From: JBBQXY01 sp051004815
GTDB taxonomy: Bacteria; Chloroflexota; Ktedonobacteria; Ktedonobacterales; Ktedonobacteraceae
DNA length: 50,946 nucleotides
Direction: 5' to 3'
Assembly (NCBI GenBank): GCA_051004815.1
Contig: JBPCJY010000154.1
Coordinates: forward strand, 1 to 50,946
Part shown: positions 42,235 to 50,809 of the stretch, in pieces
How positions within the stretch are numbered: the first letter of the stretch is position 1
Layout of the letters: every line of letters begins with the position of its first letter
Notes under the pieces: generated by a model
The model's database searches: none
Told to the model about the DNA's origin: nothing
Seen by the model: the letters and a program-made list of their open reading frames with translations, nothing else
Program-made: the position numbers and the translations under genes

Positions 42235-43521
42235 ATGGATAGGATACAGCAGGTTGTATCTGAAACGTACTCACGAGAAGCGGGCCGCATCCTTGCCACC
42301 TTGATTGGCACGGTGAGAGATTTCGAGCTGGCCGAGGATGCCCTGCAAGATGCGTTGCTAGTGGCACTTGAACGCTGGCGTGTCGATGGTATTCCCCATA
42401 ATCCGAGTGCCTGGATCACTACGACCGCCCGGCACAAGGCCATTGACCGCTTGCGCCGTGAGAACACGCTTGCGAGCAAACAGGTTATGCTCCAGGCGTT
42501 GCTTGAGCAGGAGGAGCAGAGAGGAACAGAGGATATGGAAGATACTGCCATCCCCGACGAACGGCTCAAGCTCATGTTCACCTGCTGCCATCCCGCGCTG
42601 ACATTGGAAGCACAGGTCGTCCTGACCTTACATACGCTCGGTGGCCTATCCACCGCTGAGATTGCCAGTGCCTTCCTGGTACCGCTGCCAACGTTGGCGC
42701 AGCGTTTGGTGCGAGCCAAACGCAAGATTCGGGATGCTGGTATTCCTTATCGTGTCCCGGAGGCGCGTGTGCTGGGAGAACGTGTTGATGCCGTGCTCTG
42801 TGTCCTCTACCTGATATTCAACGAGGGGTACACGGCCATGTCCGGCAGCGAATTGGTACGACGCGAACTATGCGACGAGTCTATCCGACTGGCTCGTCTG
42901 CTAACCATGCTGCTGATTCAGGAGTCACTCTACCGTGAGGTTCCAGAGGCTTTGGGGCTACTCGCTTTATTGTTGCTACATGATTCGCGCCGTGAGGCAC
43001 GGGTGGGGCCGGAGGGAGAGCTTGTGCTACTCGAAGAGCAGGATCGCTCACGCTGGGATCGCAACAAGATTGAGGAGGGTCTAAGCGTCCTTGAGCGTGC
43101 GCTTCACATGCGACAACCTGGCCCTTACCAGGTGCAGGCGGCTATCAGTGCGCTGCATGCCCAGGCAAAACAGCCAGAGGAAACCGATTGGCCGCAAATC
43201 GCCGCTCTCTATCACGAACTGATGAAGCTCACTCCCTCCGCCATTATCGAGCTGAACCGTGCTGTCGCTATCGCGATGGCGGACGGCCCCCTGCAAGGTC
43301 TTGCCCTCATTGATCGTACCAACCTGAAGAAGGAGTTAAGCGACTATTACCTGTTTCACGCGGCCCGCGCCGACTTACTGCGCCGCGCCGGTCGCATGCC
43401 CGCTGCACGCGATGAGTATATAGCAGCATTCAATCTCTGCCACAATGAGCGAGAGCGTGCTTTTCTACAGCGTCGTTTGAGTGAGGTGGGGCAATATGTG
43501 GGGGGAGGCGATGGAGCATAG
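42235..43521 (+). CDS. ECF42-type RNA polymerase sigma factor
   Basis: 428 residues, the long form with a C-terminal TPR-like domain. Region 2 is DFELAEDALQDALLVALERW then TTTARHKAIDRLRRENTLAS. Region 4 is LHTLGGLSTAEIASAFLVPL with RLVRAKRKIRDAGIPY. The C-terminal half (about 190-428), with VLCVLYLIFNEGYTAMSG and ALLLLHDSRREARVG, replaces an anti-sigma factor in this group. It overlaps no other gene. AGGAAG lies just before the ATG. It pairs with the DGPF gene. Confidence 0.9.
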   Translation: MDRIQQVVSETYSREAGRILATLIGTVRDFELAEDALQDALLVALERWRVDGIPHNPSAWITTTARHKAIDRLRRENTLASKQVMLQALLEQEEQRGTEDMEDTAIPDERLKLMFTCCHPALTLEAQVVLTLHTLGGLSTAEIASAFLVPLPTLAQRLVRAKRKIRDAGIPYRVPEARVLGERVDAVLCVLYLIFNEGYTAMSGSELVRRELCDESIRLARLLTMLLIQESLYREVPEALGLLALLLLHDSRREARVGPEGELVLLEEQDRSRWDRNKIEEGLSVLERALHMRQPGPYQVQAAISALHAQAKQPEETDWPQIAALYHELMKLTPSAIIELNRAVAIAMADGPLQGLALIDRTNLKKELSDYYLFHAARADLLRRAGRMPAARDEYIAAFNLCHNERERAFLQRRLSEVGQYVGGGDGA

Positions 43522-43696
43522 GAAGCAAGCCACCATCTATCCTTGTAGCCATTTATCCGCTTACTCACTCATTTCCGTACTTCTGACAAGCTCCGAGATT
43601 GCAATCCTTCATATGTGACTTCTAACTTGTTAGTGATGCCATGATAAGATGCCATTAATTATTTCATCTGCTAAATGTGTATACATTTTTATCACA

Positions 43697-45450
43697 TTAT
43701 TTGAATGCACTTATCATTGTTCCTATTATCATTCCTGCTATTGCTCCTAATATAATGCCTACTATTACTCCTATTATTCCTCCTGCTACTATTGTTCCTC
43801 CTGTTATTCCACCTGCTATTGCTCCTAATATTAAAATTACATATGAAAATTGATTTTCTCGCTTTTGCTTTGCCACCATCTGCACTTGTCTCTCTCGCGT
43901 TAGTCTTTCCTGCTCCTGTCGTTCTCGCTCTTGTCTCTCCCGCTCCTGCCGTTCTCGTTCCACTCGTTCCTGCTCTAAGCGTGCTTGTTCGGCAGCAATG
44001 GCCTGTTCATAATTCAAGGCAGCAGGTAAGCCTAAAGCTTTGGATAGCCCTGACGGATCGCCGTAAAAGGGAGCATCCTGCCAGAGCATCTGTAATTGAG
44101 TGCGGGCGGTAGGATTATCCCTGTTATGGATAAATTGTTGTGCGCCGGTGTACATCCAGGCGGATTGCTCGTTCTGCTGCGCAATTTGGAGACGCTCTCG
44201 AATACTTTGCGCGATGTTACTCGCGGCGTTGCCAAGCGTGAGTGGTGACTTGAGCAGAGGGGTGAGATCCTGGTCGGATGGCTCTAACGCTAGTAAATCT
44301 TCCCAAAGGCGGATTTCATCCTGCCAGCGTCCTTGCATGCTGGCCTCTCGTGCTTGTTTGAGGCGTAGCGGAATCATCTGTGTGCGCAGTTCTCGTATGC
44401 GGTTGCGGGCTGTGGTGCTATACCTTTCAGCGACGCCCGATGTTGTCGTCACCTGTCGCCAGATGTGAAAAGCCTCTTCGGCATTCCCACTCGATTGCGC
44501 TCGTACTCCCTCTTGAAAGAGTTGCTCTATTGAGTTGGAGGGTGTCCGTGCGAAGTCAGGCGAGGAATCAAATTGTGTAGAGTGTTTGGTGGGTCCAGAT
44601 GCACTCATTAGTTGCGACACATCTTCTCCTCGCGCCGCTTGCTCTAATGCGCTGGCAAAGGTTTCGACACGCTCGAAGCGTTCTTCTGGCTTTTTCGCTA
44701 ACGCTCTCAGTACCACTTGTTCTACAGCAGGGGAGAGTGAAGGAACATACTCGCGCAAAGATGGGGGTGCTTCTCTCTCGTGCAGATACAGCCACTGGAT
44801 ATATTCCCGTCCCTCGAAAGGGACTTCGCCACAAAGCCACTCGTAGACCATGATAGCCAGTGAATACTGGTCGCTGGCAGGAACAGGACGCCCTTTGAGT
44901 TATTCAGGAGATGTATAGGCATAGGTGCCGGTGATGATAGTTTGCCCTGCTTGTCCTCCATACGCGGTCATGGCGGTACGGCTAGCGGTCGCAATACCAA
45001 AATCACTGAGCAGGACGAGATTGCGTGCATTGAGTAGCAGATTCTCCGGCTTGACATCGCGATGGATGACACGCTGGTCATGGGCATACTGCAATGCTGA
45101 GGCTACTTGTTTGACGGCAGTGACTACTACGTCAAGTGGAACACGAGTGTTTCTGGGATACTTGTCGCGGAACGAACCATTCGGGGCGTATTCCATGATA
45201 ATAAAAGCGGTATCGTCGGGTGTTCTGATACCAAAGTCGAGTATTTTGACGATATTGGGGTGTTGCAAGAGGACGGTACGGCGCAATTCGTTAATGAAAT
45301 CGTGAACCTGTTGCTCTTTGGGCAGTTTGATTGCCGCGGAAGTTCTTTGTGTACTTCCTGGCCGAGATAGACACTGGCAAAGCCACCTTCGCCCAGAGGT
45401 CGTACCAATTTGTAATCACCAAATCGTTCGCCAATATACTGTTGTCCCAT
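43697..45450 (-). pseudogene. Ser/Thr protein kinase with C-terminal membrane hairpin, broken
   Basis: The start is at 45450 (MGQQYIGERFGDYKLVRPLG; GGGAG 6 nt upstream). After YLGQEVHK (about 45340) the frame is lost by one missing base in an A-run. The other frame continues with AAIKLPKEQQVHDFINELRR, DFGIATA and TSPE. A second lesion is an in-frame TAA at 44900-44902, where LKGRPVPASDQYSLAI follows, so a Gln codon CAA has become TAA. The rest (VYEWLCGEVPFEGREY onwards) is intact: a charged coiled coil (RERQERERQERERQEQER) and a Gly/Ile-rich membrane hairpin at the end. Two separate lesions favour a true pseudogene over a read error. Confidence 0.85.
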
Positions 45451-45627
45451 CTCGTTCTCCCTGACACAATACATTTATGATTGATAAAAATAGGTGTTCA
45501 CAGTATAGCATAGTATGAGCTAAAGTAGGTCAGAAAAACCTCTTGACAAGAGTGATATGATATTGATGGAGAGCAAGAGATCAGGTGGTTCACAGCAGGA
45601 GATTATTTGCGAGTCGAATGTCGTGGG

Positions 45628-45644
45628 CTAGCTTCTCAAGCTAG
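45628..45644 (+). other. Short hairpin before tRNA-Met
   Basis: CTAGCTT (45628-45634) and AAGCTAG (45638-45644) form a 7-bp stem with a CTC loop, 5 nt before the tRNA. It may mark processing of the precursor. Confidence 0.4.
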
Positions 45645-45649
45645 TCTAA

Positions 45650-45722
45650 GGCGGCGTAGCTCAGTCGGTAGAGCATCGGACTCATAAGCCGAGCGTCACT
45701 GGTTCGAATCCAGTCGCCGCTA
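45650..45722 (+). tRNA. tRNA-Met (CAT), elongator type
   Basis: 73 nt, cloverleaf with anticodon CAT in loop CTCATAA. There is no GGG/CCC anticodon stem and the first pair is G1-T72, so it is not an initiator. The anticodon stem has one A-G mismatch next to the loop. A tRNA-Ile2 with modified C34 is possible but the body fits Met better. CCA is not encoded. There is no intron. Confidence 0.88.
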
Positions 45723-46244
45723 TTACAACTCATACTCTCTTGCCCATTTTACACCCTTTTCCTGGTTGTTCTTCGCTGGTGCAAGGCGCAGACGCATTGT
45801 ATTTCCTATTGCTTGATTGGCTGGAATAAGGTAGGCCTTTCGCTGTTCGTAGCTGTACACTGCGAAATACTCTATTTGCCCCGTGTACCTGGCTCTGCTG
45901 TATTGCACTTTTCCATTAGTGGAACGTGACCGGAGTGATGTGGTTGCAAACTTAATATATCCATCATCTCCCCCTTCTATCCACGCAGTCTTACACTGGA
46001 CACGCCAGAACCGACCTTCAGCGTCCTCAATCACGAGATCATAGCGAGAACTATCCCCGTAGGGAGTAAGGACGGTATATCCCACTTCCAGCAATCGTGC
46101 AATGATATGTGCCTGACTCCGTTCTCCCAACTGTTTTTTTGTTGGTTCCAAAGGTAGCTGGGGGTGTACCTGCCCGTTGAAGGGGTCGTCGTTACCTGCT
46201 AAGGCGATGATCGCGTTGCCTACCGTTACGGTCCGCTTTGCCAT
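45723..46244 (-). CDS. PD-(D/E)XK endonuclease of the group I intron-associated type
   Basis: 173 residues. The nuclease core is TKKQLGERSQAHIIARLLEV, GYTVLTPYGDSSRYDLVIED and FWRVQCKTAW, i.e. E..D..QxK in the order of the I-Ssp6803I-like family. The N-terminal 35 residues are not conserved. AAAGGAG lies 10 nt before the ATG. The stop codon begins at the base after the tRNA-Met gene on the other strand. I-Ssp6803I itself is encoded in an intron of an initiator tRNA-Met gene, but here no intron is present. Confidence 0.82.
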   Translation of the reverse strand: MAKRTVTVGNAIIALAGNDDPFNGQVHPQLPLEPTKKQLGERSQAHIIARLLEVGYTVLTPYGDSSRYDLVIEDAEGRFWRVQCKTAWIEGGDDGYIKFATTSLRSRSTNGKVQYSRARYTGQIEYFAVYSYEQRKAYLIPANQAIGNTMRLRLAPAKNNQEKGVKWAREYEL

Positions 46245-46296
46245 GATGTAAGTACTCCTTTCGCTTTAGAAGCTCATGTAAATTATACGCATTCTA

Positions 46297-47531
46297 TTAT
46301 GCTTGCCCAGGCGAAGATGTAGCTTTTTTTGGGTGATCGGCAAAAAAGCGCATCATTTCAGTTGAAGCATCCGGCCCCTGCGGATCAGTATATGAACCGC
46401 TTGGGCTTCCTCCCGACCAGGCGTGGCCCGCCTGCTTAATTACCCATTTCTCAGCAAGAACGCGACCTGCCGCATCAGTGTAAATTCTACGGGTATAGGC
46501 ATGGCCACCAGCTATCTGGCTCGATGATTCACGAATCGAACTCTTCCTGTCAGGGGCCGCTTGCAACCATTGTTCAAGCATGCGATCAGCGTTGAGCGGA
46601 GAGACGGTCGTGTCACGATCGCCGTGAAAGACAATGATGGGAATCGCTTCATGTAGGGAGCGTACAGGCCCAGTCGCACCCTGTTGCATTACTTTGAACG
46701 CGGACGGAAGGTCCTGGGCGGCCCCATAGGCTATGCCTGAATGGACGCCGACTGCTGCATACAAATCGGGATAAGTGGCAGCCATAATCGCGGCCATCGC
46801 GCCACCCGATGAGAGTCCAGCTACATAGACCCGGCTGGCATCGACTGGATAGTTGCCCATAATCTGGCGCGTGATGCCCGCAATAAGCGACGGCTCACCG
46901 TCGTCACGTTGCTGATTGGCGGTCTGGAACCAGTTCCAACACTTCGAGGTGTTAGCGGGCTGCGCCTGTTCGGGATAAGCAACAAAGCAGAGCTCTTTTT
47001 CCGCCAGCACATTCATACGCGTACCACGAGCAAAATCTACCGAAGACTGGGTACAGTCGTGGAGCATGATGAGTAAAGGGAGCGGCTGTCCGGTAAAGCC
47101 GCTGGGAATATACAATTTATAGGTGCGTTTTCCTACTGCGCCAGTATACATGCTGTCGACAAATCGTCCGCTCATACGGTCTACCTGATATGCTGAACGA
47201 ATATGTTCGCGCCCTGAAGGCCAGTTCGTAAGTCCTTGTATACCGCCAGGGAAAGGGATACCTGCTGGCTCTCCAGGTGGCTCTCCAAGTGGTGGAGCAG
47301 GCAATTTCTTCCTAAAAGGGAAACCTTTGACGACCTCATTGCTATTGTTGGAGTATCATTCACGACATGGGATTCCGCGTCAATAATAGTATCATCGGGT
47401 ACCACAGTAGTTCCGTTTGCGGGTGACACACCCTGTAACACCTGTTGAATTAAAGCGTTCGCCTCGGCGAGGCGGCCTGCACGTGTGAGGCGGGTTGCTT
47501 CGGCCATCGCTGCCTGCATGCGATTATCCAT
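46297..47531 (-). pseudogene. PHB-depolymerase-type esterase, apparently frameshifted
   Basis: The esterase body (46297 to about 47300) has LLIMLHDCTQSSVDFARGTR (oxyanion site), GLSSGGAMAAIMA (nucleophile Ser), GVHSGIAYGAA and FHGDRDTTV (Asp). The catalytic His is in the C-terminal GHAWSGG. The usual N-terminal segment (MQAAMAEATRLTRAGRLAEA) is in another frame from 47531. One missing T in the TTTT of the join at about 47318 would restore VSLFRKKLPAPPLGEP. Either the gene is a recent pseudogene, there is a read error, or the esterase starts at a downstream TTG. It is probably a PHB or feruloyl-type serine esterase. Confidence 0.75.
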
Positions 47532-47583
47532 TCTGCACTGCTCCATTCCATGTATGCACCATAATAAAAGGTCAACTTCACGA

Positions 47584-47979
47584 TCAACGTATGCGAGCCG
47601 CTAGAGCCGCCTTGACCGCCGGACTCGCCCGGAAGGCACCAAGCACGACAACGGTGTCGATGGTCGCCAAGGCCAGTTCGGGAGTAACATCATCGGCGAT
47701 ATTCGCAAGACCGAGCACGTTGATCTGCAACTTCTCGCCAGCGGCACGCACCTGTTCCAGATCGTGCCGGGTGTAGTACTGCACGCCAAGGACCAGCGTT
47801 TTACGGGCGACAGTCCGCTTGACCTCCTCGTCGTGGATCGTGAGTTGATTGCGAATCGCGGTGCGGATAAAGTCTGTCCGGTTGGCATAAAAGCCTTCCT
47901 GCACCAACAAATCGATCTTCCCCAGATCCACTGGTCCCAGGTTGATCGTGATCTTCTCTGTTTTTTCGAATTCATTCAT
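47584..47979 (-). CDS. Ribbon-helix-helix (CopG-like) transcriptional regulator
   Basis: 131 residues. The N-terminal RHH is EKITINLGPVDLGKIDLLVQ then ANRTDFIRTAIRNQL. The C-terminal part (VLGVQYYTRHDLEQVRAAGE, NVLGLANIADDVTPELALAT) is an unknown alpha/beta sensing or dimer domain. It ends 52 nt before the esterase gene, an arrangement that suggests it regulates it. A set of evenly spaced half-sites just before its ATG is probably its operator. Confidence 0.85.
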   Translation of the reverse strand: MNEFEKTEKITINLGPVDLGKIDLLVQEGFYANRTDFIRTAIRNQLTIHDEEVKRTVARKTLVLGVQYYTRHDLEQVRAAGEKLQINVLGLANIADDVTPELALATIDTVVVLGAFRASPAVKAALAARIR

Positions 47980-47981
47980 TT

Positions 47982-48012
47982 TACCATCTCTTCACCATCT
48001 ACTGAGATGGTA
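47982..48012. promoter_or_regulatory. Operator-like triplet of ACCATCT half-sites
   Basis: TACCATCTC (47982-47990) and GAGATGGTA (48004-48012) are perfect inverted copies, and a third CACCATCT lies between them at 47993-48000. The half-sites are spaced 11 bp, one helical turn, and end 3 nt before the regulator ATG. This fits autoregulation by the RHH protein. Confidence 0.6.
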
Positions 48013-48065
48013 CACGGAAGGTGCATGGTTTGTCAAGGGTATACTCTGAACTAAAGCATTTGGCA

Positions 48066-48302
48066 CTAATCCGACTTGAACGCCTGGGCGACTTCTAGCC
48101 AATCGACATTGCGAAAATCTTTGTCGTCTTGTGCGAAGCTTTGATAGAGTGCTTCCGACCCACGTCTTTGGTTTATCACATAGTCCTCTATCTGTTGGGC
48201 GGCTTCTTCATCGTTTTGAGCTGCCTGCACAATAGTGAGAACATCTATATATGTACCCTCGGTTGATAGAAAGTCTGCTATCGCTTTGGTTTCGGCGTTC
48301 AT
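48066..48302 (-). CDS. Hypothetical small acidic protein
   Basis: 78 residues, acidic and probably helical, with MNAETKAIADFLSTEGTYID, AAQNDEEAAQQIEDYVINQR and VDWLEVAQAFKSD. AGGA lies 5 nt before the ATG, a good site that supports a real gene. No known domain, no signal peptide. It stands alone between the RHH regulator and the next small gene. Confidence 0.65.
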   Translation of the reverse strand: MNAETKAIADFLSTEGTYIDVLTIVQAAQNDEEAAQQIEDYVINQRRGSEALYQSFAQDDKDFRNVDWLEVAQAFKSD

Positions 48303-48357
48303 GGCATTCCTTTCCCATCCTTTTTCCCTTTATTGTAGACATGGATGCGTGTGAGCG

Positions 48358-48687
48358 TCAATAGGGATGTATCATCTCCTCAATGATCGCTTTGACGCCT
48401 TCTGGGCCGCGCAAATGCAGCCAGATAGGCCCTTGCTGCGGCTCAAAAACCAGGGCAAACGTGAAAAAGGGGCAACATCCTCGCTCAAAGGCGATGAATT
48501 GTAGCAACGTGTTCGCCCAGGTGTCGGTGCCTGGGAAACGGAGGGCGTAGCCATCTGTCAATTCGTCCACCTGTTGCACATGCTTGAAGAGGTCGTTGAC
48601 CTCCTCTGCTCGCGTCACTTGCTCTGTCGCGGTTAGTGTGCATGCCAATGGCACCTCAGTGGTAAAAAATGCTTCATTCTGCTGCAT
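48358..48687 (-). CDS. Hypothetical protein with a Cys pair
   Basis: 109 residues. The conserved-looking part is GYALRFPGTDTWANTLLQFI then AFERGCCPFFTFALVFEPQQ and GPIWLHLRGPEGVKAIIEEM, with two adjacent Cys. I have no function for it. The N-terminus (ACTLTATEQVTRAEEVNDLF) looks like a helical part. No ribosome site is visible before the ATG, so the start is uncertain. Confidence 0.65.
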   Translation of the reverse strand: MQQNEAFFTTEVPLACTLTATEQVTRAEEVNDLFKHVQQVDELTDGYALRFPGTDTWANTLLQFIAFERGCCPFFTFALVFEPQQGPIWLHLRGPEGVKAIIEEMIHPY

Positions 48688-48744
48688 ATTTTTTCTGTCT
48701 TTCTACTTTCCTGTTACAACATGAGTCTCCATCCTCGCGGGTGA

Positions 48745-48800
48745 TTGACGAGGACGGGCCGATGAATCGGCGGTGGCGGCGATAAATCGCGCCCTACGGT
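48745..48800. repeat. Dispersed repeat, family C
   Basis: GACGGGCCGATGAATCGGCG is a short palindrome (GCCGAT..ATCGGC) followed by GGCGGCGATAAATCGCGCC. The same kind of sequence is at 31.38 kb and 33.16 kb. Confidence 0.6.
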
Positions 48801-48902
48801 TGTTAGTTGTTACAATGGGCGTTCCTTGTACATGTTGTACATGTCTATCTTCCAGTGTAATATATAAAGCACACTTTAAGTCAAGGGAGGGCAAAAAGCT
48901 GC

Positions 48903-49343
48903 ATGGAAGAACCTGTGATGATAGAGAAGATTGGTCATGCGCAAGACCTCGCGGCCAACGGTGATCGCGACGGCGCACGCACCCTCTACGCGAACATGTG
49001 GGCTGAAGCGACACGCGCTGAGGACCAGTATCAAGCGTGTGTCGTCGCCCATTTTATGGCGCATGCCCACGTCGAGCCAGAGGCGCAGCGCGATTGGCAT
49101 CTGCGTGCGCTTCATGCCGCCGATGCTGTGGGCGACGAGCGCGTTCGCGGCTTCTACCCCTCGCTCTATGCCAATCTCGGTGAGGTTAACCTGCGCCTCG
49201 GCAACCTTACTCAGGCACGCGAGTACATTAGCAGGGCAAACGAAGTCCAGCAAGTCTTGCCGGATGACGGCTACGGTCGCTTGATCCGTTCGCTGATCGT
49301 GCGCGTCACGCAAGCAGTCGAGCGCGATAACGCGCATGGTTGA
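48903..49343 (+). CDS. TPR-like helical protein
   Basis: 146 residues of short helical hairpins: AQDLAANGDRDGARTLYANM, DWHLRALHAADAVGDERVRG and SLYANLGEVNLRLGNLTQAR with EYISRANEVQQVLP, which are TPR-like. GGGAGGG lies 11 nt before the ATG. A 153-codon frame on the other strand overlaps it but lacks domain features. There is no enzyme motif, so it is probably a protein-binding scaffold. Confidence 0.75.
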   Translation: MEEPVMIEKIGHAQDLAANGDRDGARTLYANMWAEATRAEDQYQACVVAHFMAHAHVEPEAQRDWHLRALHAADAVGDERVRGFYPSLYANLGEVNLRLGNLTQAREYISRANEVQQVLPDDGYGRLIRSLIVRVTQAVERDNAHG

Positions 49344-49396
49344 TGCGTCTATGAATCCCCTTCTTGTATCAAGCGTTCTTCATTGGGTATGTCGAA

Positions 49397-49431
49397 GTTA
49401 AGAAAAACATACCTCATCTTTCATTCTTAAC
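49397..49431. promoter_or_regulatory. Inverted repeat GTTAAGAA-N19-TTCTTAAC
   Basis: The same 8-bp arms as at 25681-25716, with a 19-nt spacer, 112 nt before the DUF4352 gene. The right arm runs on into CTTAACC-N4-CTCAACC, two 7-mers in 11-bp register. Confidence 0.45.
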
Positions 49432-49543
49432 CATATCTCAACCGAATCTATATGCTCTCTTCATTTATATTTAGCTCAACTTAAAGTATACTTGTTTATA
49501 ATGTTCTCATGAACGATGTTTTGAGTGTAGAAGGATTCATCTT

Positions 49544-50413
49544 ATGTCACAATATCCACCACAAGGACAACAATATCCACCCGATCAGCCTCCATGGCAA
49601 AGGCAGCAGTCGCAGTCACTACCACCCTCACAACCATCTGGACAATGGCAGCAACCCAACACGGGGTATCAGTCGGCACCACAGTATCCAGAACAATGGC
49701 AGCAGCCAATGCCATCAGGCGTCTATCCACCTCAGCAGCAGCCAATGCCATCAGGCGTCTATCCACCTCAGCAGCAGCCAGGTATGTACCCGCCTCAGCA
49801 ACAGCCAATGCAGCCAGGTATGTATCCGCCGCCGCAGACGCCAAAGAAGAAATCGCGCCTCGGTCTCTGGATCGCCTTTGGGGTAATCGCCGTTCTGCTC
49901 CTCGCGTGCGGAGGAATTGCTGCCGCTATAAATAGTGGCGCGAAATCCGTCGCCACTGTCGTCGCTACGCAGGTCGCCACCACGACCACAGCGCAGTCTC
50001 AGCCAACCACTGCATCGACCAATAATCAGCATTTCAAAGTAGGTCAGGTTGTCAAGGTGAACGATACGTGGCAAGTCACTATCAATAGTGTCAAGACCGC
50101 AAATGGCGGCGATTTCTCAACACCTACGGCGGGAGACAGCTATTTTATTGTAGATGTTACGCTCAAGAATCTCTCCGCGCAAGCGCAAGATATCAGCAGT
50201 GCATTGAATTTCTCGCTACAAGATGCCACGGGGCAGAAATACACTGAAACCATTCTGATCGGCGAGACTCCACCGGACGGCAAAGTCGAAGCCAGCTCGC
50301 TCCTGCGTGGACAACTGACCTACGAGGTGCCCACCTCCCAAAAGTCCTTTACGTTTAACTTCGAGCCAGATATTGTTGCTGGGAACCAAACCGTTTGGGA
50401 TTTGCAAAGGTAA
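49544..50413 (+). CDS. DUF4352-type surface protein with Pro/Gln-rich N-terminus
   Basis: 289 residues. The first 100 are Pro/Gln/Tyr-rich with a 12-residue repeat (QQPMPSGVYPPQ, twice exactly, then variants GMYPPQQQP). A membrane helix (LGLWIAFGVIAVLLLACGGI, about 107-126) follows. After a Thr/Ala-rich spacer, the outer domain (about 165-289) is the Ig-like DUF4352 fold: KVNDTWQVTINSVKTANGG, SYFIVDVTLKNLSAQAQDIS and QKSFTFNFEPDI. AAGGAT lies 7 nt before the ATG. Topology is N-in, C-out, and it is probably a cell-surface or sensor protein. Confidence 0.85.
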   Translation: MSQYPPQGQQYPPDQPPWQRQQSQSLPPSQPSGQWQQPNTGYQSAPQYPEQWQQPMPSGVYPPQQQPMPSGVYPPQQQPGMYPPQQQPMQPGMYPPPQTPKKKSRLGLWIAFGVIAVLLLACGGIAAAINSGAKSVATVVATQVATTTTAQSQPTTASTNNQHFKVGQVVKVNDTWQVTINSVKTANGGDFSTPTAGDSYFIVDVTLKNLSAQAQDISSALNFSLQDATGQKYTETILIGETPPDGKVEASSLLRGQLTYEVPTSQKSFTFNFEPDIVAGNQTVWDLQR

Positions 50414-50797
50414 AATAGTAAAAAGGAGCCTCTTTTTGACATTCCTGAACTGCACACCATTGTGGTTGAGCATTGGGAGGCGTTGCCGAAACGCTTCCCA
50501 AGCATTACACTGGACGAATATATCGTTATGCCCGATCATATTCATTTCATTGTCTGGCTCGATGGCACAGCGCAAAATGCTCCTACATTAGGCGATGTTG
50601 TTGGGGCCTACAAGTCATTAGTGACCAATGCCTGGCTACGGCATATTAAAAACAAGAACGTTGAATACCCAGGTCGTTTCTGGCAAGACAATTATTTTGA
50701 ACGCTGCATCCGCGAAAAAGGCGAACTGGAGCTGACCCGCGAGTATATACGGAACAATCCTGCAAAATTGGATGAGATGGAAAGAGAGACGCATTAG
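50414..50797 (+). pseudogene. N-terminally truncated RAYT (REP-associated Tyr transposase)
   Basis: The open frame begins right after an in-frame stop (50411-50413). KKEPLFDIPELHTIVVEHW, DEYIVMPDHIHFIVWLDG (HIH of the HUH motif) and ELTREYIRNNPAKLDEM (catalytic Tyr) are typical of RAYT/Y1 transposases. The family's N-terminal part is missing; the adjacent DUF4352 gene ends at 50413. A GTG at 50462 could start a 111-residue fragment. It is probably a remnant. Confidence 0.8.
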
Positions 50798-50809
50798 CAC
50801 CCCACCGCC

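Noticed and set aside
45543..45571. TTGACA with TATGAT/TATTGA as promoter of tRNA-Met
   Set aside because: The spacing between boxes is 7 or 12 nt, too short for a normal promoter.
45650..45722. Group I intron in tRNA-Met
   Set aside because: The tRNA is continuous over 73 nt and folds without any insertion.
48876..49337. 153-codon open frame opposite the TPR-like gene
   Set aside because: The plus-strand frame has TPR-like periodicity and a strong ribosome site; the minus frame has neither.
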